Assembly (NCBI GenBank): GCA_900759105.1
Contig: CAAETY010000040.1
Location: 43,148 to 107,147 of the forward strand
Length of the DNA stretch: 64,000 nt
Direction: 5' to 3'
From: Peptococcaceae bacterium
Lineage (GTDB): Bacteria; Bacillota; Peptococcia; Peptococcales; Peptococcaceae
The position numbers were made by a program, and so were the translations under genes. Position 1 is the first letter of the stretch; each line of letters starts with the position of its first letter. Below are positions 62,211 through 64,000 of the stretch, one piece after another. The notes beneath the pieces are model-generated. The model was not told the origin of the DNA and made no database searches. It was given only the letters and a program-made list of their open reading frames with translations.

Positions 62211-62893
62211 AGCTTTTGTATACGGCCTATGAAATTTGCATGGCCTTGCAGGAAAATTGTGCACACCATTTGTGTATTGAGCATCCAAAGGCTTATGCAG
62301 AGATGGTACATCATTTGTATCGTCAGTGTGACGGTGGGGAAGGAGATGCCATTCTGAATGATGGCATCAAATCCCTTTCATTAGCAAAAAATGCAGTGAT
62401 GATTTTGGAACCGTTTTCTTTGCAATTTGATACACGAAAAATAAATACAGCACTTTATAAAGAATTGGAAGATATTGTGCAAGATTACTATTATACAGAC
62501 TTTTTAACCCTGAAAGGTCAACTGGCACAATTTATGGCACGTGTTACAGGCGATGTGCCTTATCCGGTTGATTACGATGAAGATGCGGTCATGCAAGGCT
62601 TATGGAAGTGGCTAAATGTACATGTTGATTATATGGCAGAAACTTTGGCAGAACGTTTAAGTGGCTATATTGAACTTTTGGCACAGCTATGCCATACTAA
62701 GGTGGTCTTTTTGGTAGGCTGTGAATATTATTTGACACGCGAAGAGCGTGTGTCATTGCAGGAAACGGCAAATTATTGTAAAATATATATAGTTTACATA
62801 AGCAATCGCTTGGATTTACTGGCAGAATCAGACGTTTATACAGTGGTGGATGCAGACTATTGTGTCATTACTAATAGTAAAGAACGCCTGTAG
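62207..62893 (+). CDS. csn2: CRISPR-associated protein Csn2, type II-A adaptation factor
   Basis: A 228-residue protein of the Csn2 family, a ring-forming DNA-end-binding protein needed for spacer acquisition and diagnostic of subtype II-A. The LEPFSLQFDTRKINTALYKEL region and the C-terminal VVFLVGCEYYLTREE and VVDADYCVI segments fit the family. It begins with GTG overlapping the cas2 stop. The gene ends 76 bases before the first repeat. Confidence 0.9.
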   Translation: MKLLYTAYEICMALQENCAHHLCIEHPKAYAEMVHHLYRQCDGGEGDAILNDGIKSLSLAKNAVMILEPFSLQFDTRKINTALYKELEDIVQDYYYTDFLTLKGQLAQFMARVTGDVPYPVDYDEDAVMQGLWKWLNVHVDYMAETLAERLSGYIELLAQLCHTKVVFLVGCEYYLTREERVSLQETANYCKIYIVYISNRLDLLAESDVYTVVDADYCVITNSKERL

Positions 62894-62969
62894 CCGGTAA
62901 ATCGCTTTGTAGAAAATACACCATGCACCAACATGGCACGGTTCGGTGAGAGCCTCAAAGTAATTTGAG
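62894..62969 (+). promoter_or_regulatory. CRISPR leader with ATTTGAG anchoring motif
   Basis: 76 bases between csn2 and the first repeat. The last seven bases, ATTTGAG at 62963-62969, abut the repeat and equal the leader-anchoring sequence described for streptococcal type II-A arrays. AGCCTCAAA / TTTGAGGCT forms a hairpin over the junction (62951-62972), and CCATG/CATGG lies upstream. Confidence 0.8.
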
Positions 62970-63787
62970 GCTTGAGAACCTTGTAATTTCAACAGAGTAC
63001 AAAGCAGAACTCTAAAAACCCAAACTCACCAATGTGCTTGAGAACCTTGTAATTTCAACAGAGTACAAAGCACCAGAATTCCTTATTTTTCGTAGCAAGA
63101 GCTTGAGAACCTTGTAATTTCAACAGAGTACAAAGCCTTCTCTTCGATGTTTTTTCTTAAAGTCTTGCTTGAGAACCTTGTAATTTCAACAGAGTACAAA
63201 GCGCGTAAAAACGCCGAAGCCATTGATATAGTGCTTGAGAACCTTGTAATTTCAACAGAGTACAAAGCGCACCGCGTTTAAGGGTTGTTATACCGCTTGC
63301 TTGAGAACCTTGTAATTTCAACAGAGTACAAAGCCGACAAGAAATCAATGAAGTTTAATTATATGCTTGAGAACCTTGTAATTTCAACAGAGTACAAAGC
63401 TTACTCACAGGTGCCTACTGTTGACGAATTGCTTGAGAACCTTGTAATTTCAACAGAGTACAAAGCATTGGATTGAGTGATTTCGTTGAGTTCTTGCTTG
63501 AGAACCTTGTAATTTCAACAGAGTACAAAGCAGTAAGTGAAGCAAAAGACGACGAAAGCAGCTTGAGAACCTTGTAATTTCAACAGAGTACAAAGCAACA
63601 TTGCAGGTGACGGGTGAGGGTGTGTGCTTGAGAACCTTGTAATTTCAACAGAGTACAAAGCTATGACGACAACCACAGCGTTGAACGGGAGCTTGAGAAC
63701 CTTGTAATTTCAACAGAGTACAAAGCCCATCAAGCACTTTTCCTCGTGCGTACCTGCTTGAGAACCTTGTAATTTCAACAGAGTACA
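62970..63787 (+). CRISPR. CRISPR array, 13 repeats (last one truncated), 12 spacers
   Basis: The 36-base repeat runs GCTTGAGAACCTTGTAATTT then CAACAGAGTACAAAGC. Repeats start at 62970, 63036, 63101, 63167, 63233, 63299, 63365, 63431, 63496, 63561, 63626, 63691 and 63756. The first 12 are identical; the 13th loses its last bases after GAGTACA, marking the old (trailer) end. Spacers are 30 bases (numbers 1 and 3-7) or 29 (2 and 8-12), all different. The orientation agrees with the leader at the left and with pairing of the repeat's 5' half to the tracrRNA. Confidence 0.99.
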
Positions 63788-63799
63788 CTGATTATATAA

Positions 63800-63841
63800 A
63801 CAAAAAAAGCGATTAGATTTCGGTCTAATCGCTTTTTTGTT
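63800..63841. terminator. Terminator after the CRISPR array
   Basis: AAAAAAGCGATTAGA / TCTAATCGCTTTTTT with a 6-base loop, bidirectional in form. It ends pre-crRNA transcription. Confidence 0.9.
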
Positions 63842-63909
63842 GGAGCTTTAGCGTAAATAAACCCCCAGTTCAACTGGGGGTCGGTAAAAAATACTTTAGT
63901 ATAAGGAAT

Positions 63910-63968
63910 AAACCTCCTGTGTTAATCTGAAAATGGTCTGGCAACCATAAAGAAAACACAGGAGGTTT
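63910..63968 (+). promoter_or_regulatory. Hairpin sequestering the transposase ribosome-binding site
   Basis: AAACCTCCTGTGTT (63910-63923) pairs perfectly with AACACAGGAGGTTT (63955-63968), which contains the AGGAGG of the transposase gene. An inner ATGGT/ACCAT stem lies in the loop. Translation would be blocked in the folded mRNA, as known for IS200 in Salmonella. Confidence 0.8.
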
Positions 63969-63973
63969 TTGTC

Positions 63974-64000
63974 ATGAAAGATGACGTTCAAAGTCTATCA
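63974..64000 (+). CDS. tnpA: IS200-type transposase TnpA, N-terminus only
   Basis: Nine codons, MKDDVQSLS, before the window ends. This start is close to that of IS200-family Y1 transposases, and the preceding palindrome and ribosome-site hairpin support the call. The catalytic HUH and tyrosine motifs lie outside the window. Confidence 0.65.

Larger units (their letters stand above)
63861..64000 (+). mobile_element. IS200/IS605-family insertion sequence, left end (runs off the window)
   Basis: A perfect palindrome ACCCCCAGTT-C-AACTGGGGGT at 63861-63881 looks like the sub-terminal hairpin that single-strand IS200-type transposases recognise. A leader hairpin and the start of a transposase gene follow. 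The element's outer edge is not defined by sequence alone and could lie a few bases to the left. It sits about 75 bases beyond the last CRISPR repeat. Confidence 0.72.

Noticed and set aside
63083..63476. Short ORFs with repeated peptide units around 63083-63476 on both strands
   Set aside because: They are translations of the CRISPR repeats, not protein repeats.

Overview
The window looks like a chromosomal segment of an anaerobic member of the Bacillota. The evidence is the gene order lepA-hemW-hrcA-grpE-dnaK-dnaJ with a CIRCE operator, a Veg-family protein, MurT/GatD, a type III glutamine synthetase, an anaerobic (class III) ribonucleotide reductase, rubrerythrin, a lactate permease, and strong AGGAGG ribosome sites with frequent GTG/TTG starts. 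A Negativicutes/Veillonella-like origin is possible, but this is inference only; no rRNA is present to settle it.

Layout. 1-9050: truncated nrdD fused to a redoxin domain, an inositol-phosphatase-family gene, a membrane glycosyltransferase, a metallophosphoesterase, lactate permease and glnN. 9137-21738: murJ, lepA, hemW, the CIRCE-controlled heat-shock operon, veg, a frameshifted rubrerythrin gene, cardiolipin synthase and a small membrane protein. 21841-23728, minus strand: nifS-nifU and tRNA-Leu(CAA). 24137-34429: an unknown gene, the ppx-ppk polyphosphate pair, glnS, plsC, murT-gatD, a DUF554-type membrane protein, a secreted barnase-type RNase with its barstar inhibitor, and a rhodanese-like lipoprotein lacking the catalytic cysteine. 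34488-40476: an LCP-family gene and a frameshifted mutY (minus strand), a possible structured RNA, a CPBP protease, rpmB, two uncharacterised membrane proteins carrying DnaJ-type zinc motifs, yqeY and a YraN-family gene.

40497-53119 is a complete de novo purine operon, purE-B-C-F-M-N-H-D-L, behind a ykkC-class (probably PRPP) riboswitch with an intrinsic terminator. Together its genes convert PRPP to IMP. 53145-56634 is a thiamine-precursor salvage operon (tenA plus an ABC transporter) behind a thiamine-type leader that is not a canonical TPP riboswitch. 56670-63787 is a complete type II-A CRISPR-Cas locus: divergent tracrRNA, cas9, cas1, cas2, csn2, a short leader ending in ATTTGAG, and 13 repeats with 12 spacers. 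The window ends inside an IS200-like insertion sequence just past the array.

Two single-base homopolymer frameshifts (rubrerythrin and mutY) could be real mutations or sequence errors. The least explained parts are the zinc-motif membrane pair (38766-39616), the structured non-coding region (37117-37382), the divergent thiamine leader and the NrdD-redoxin fusion.
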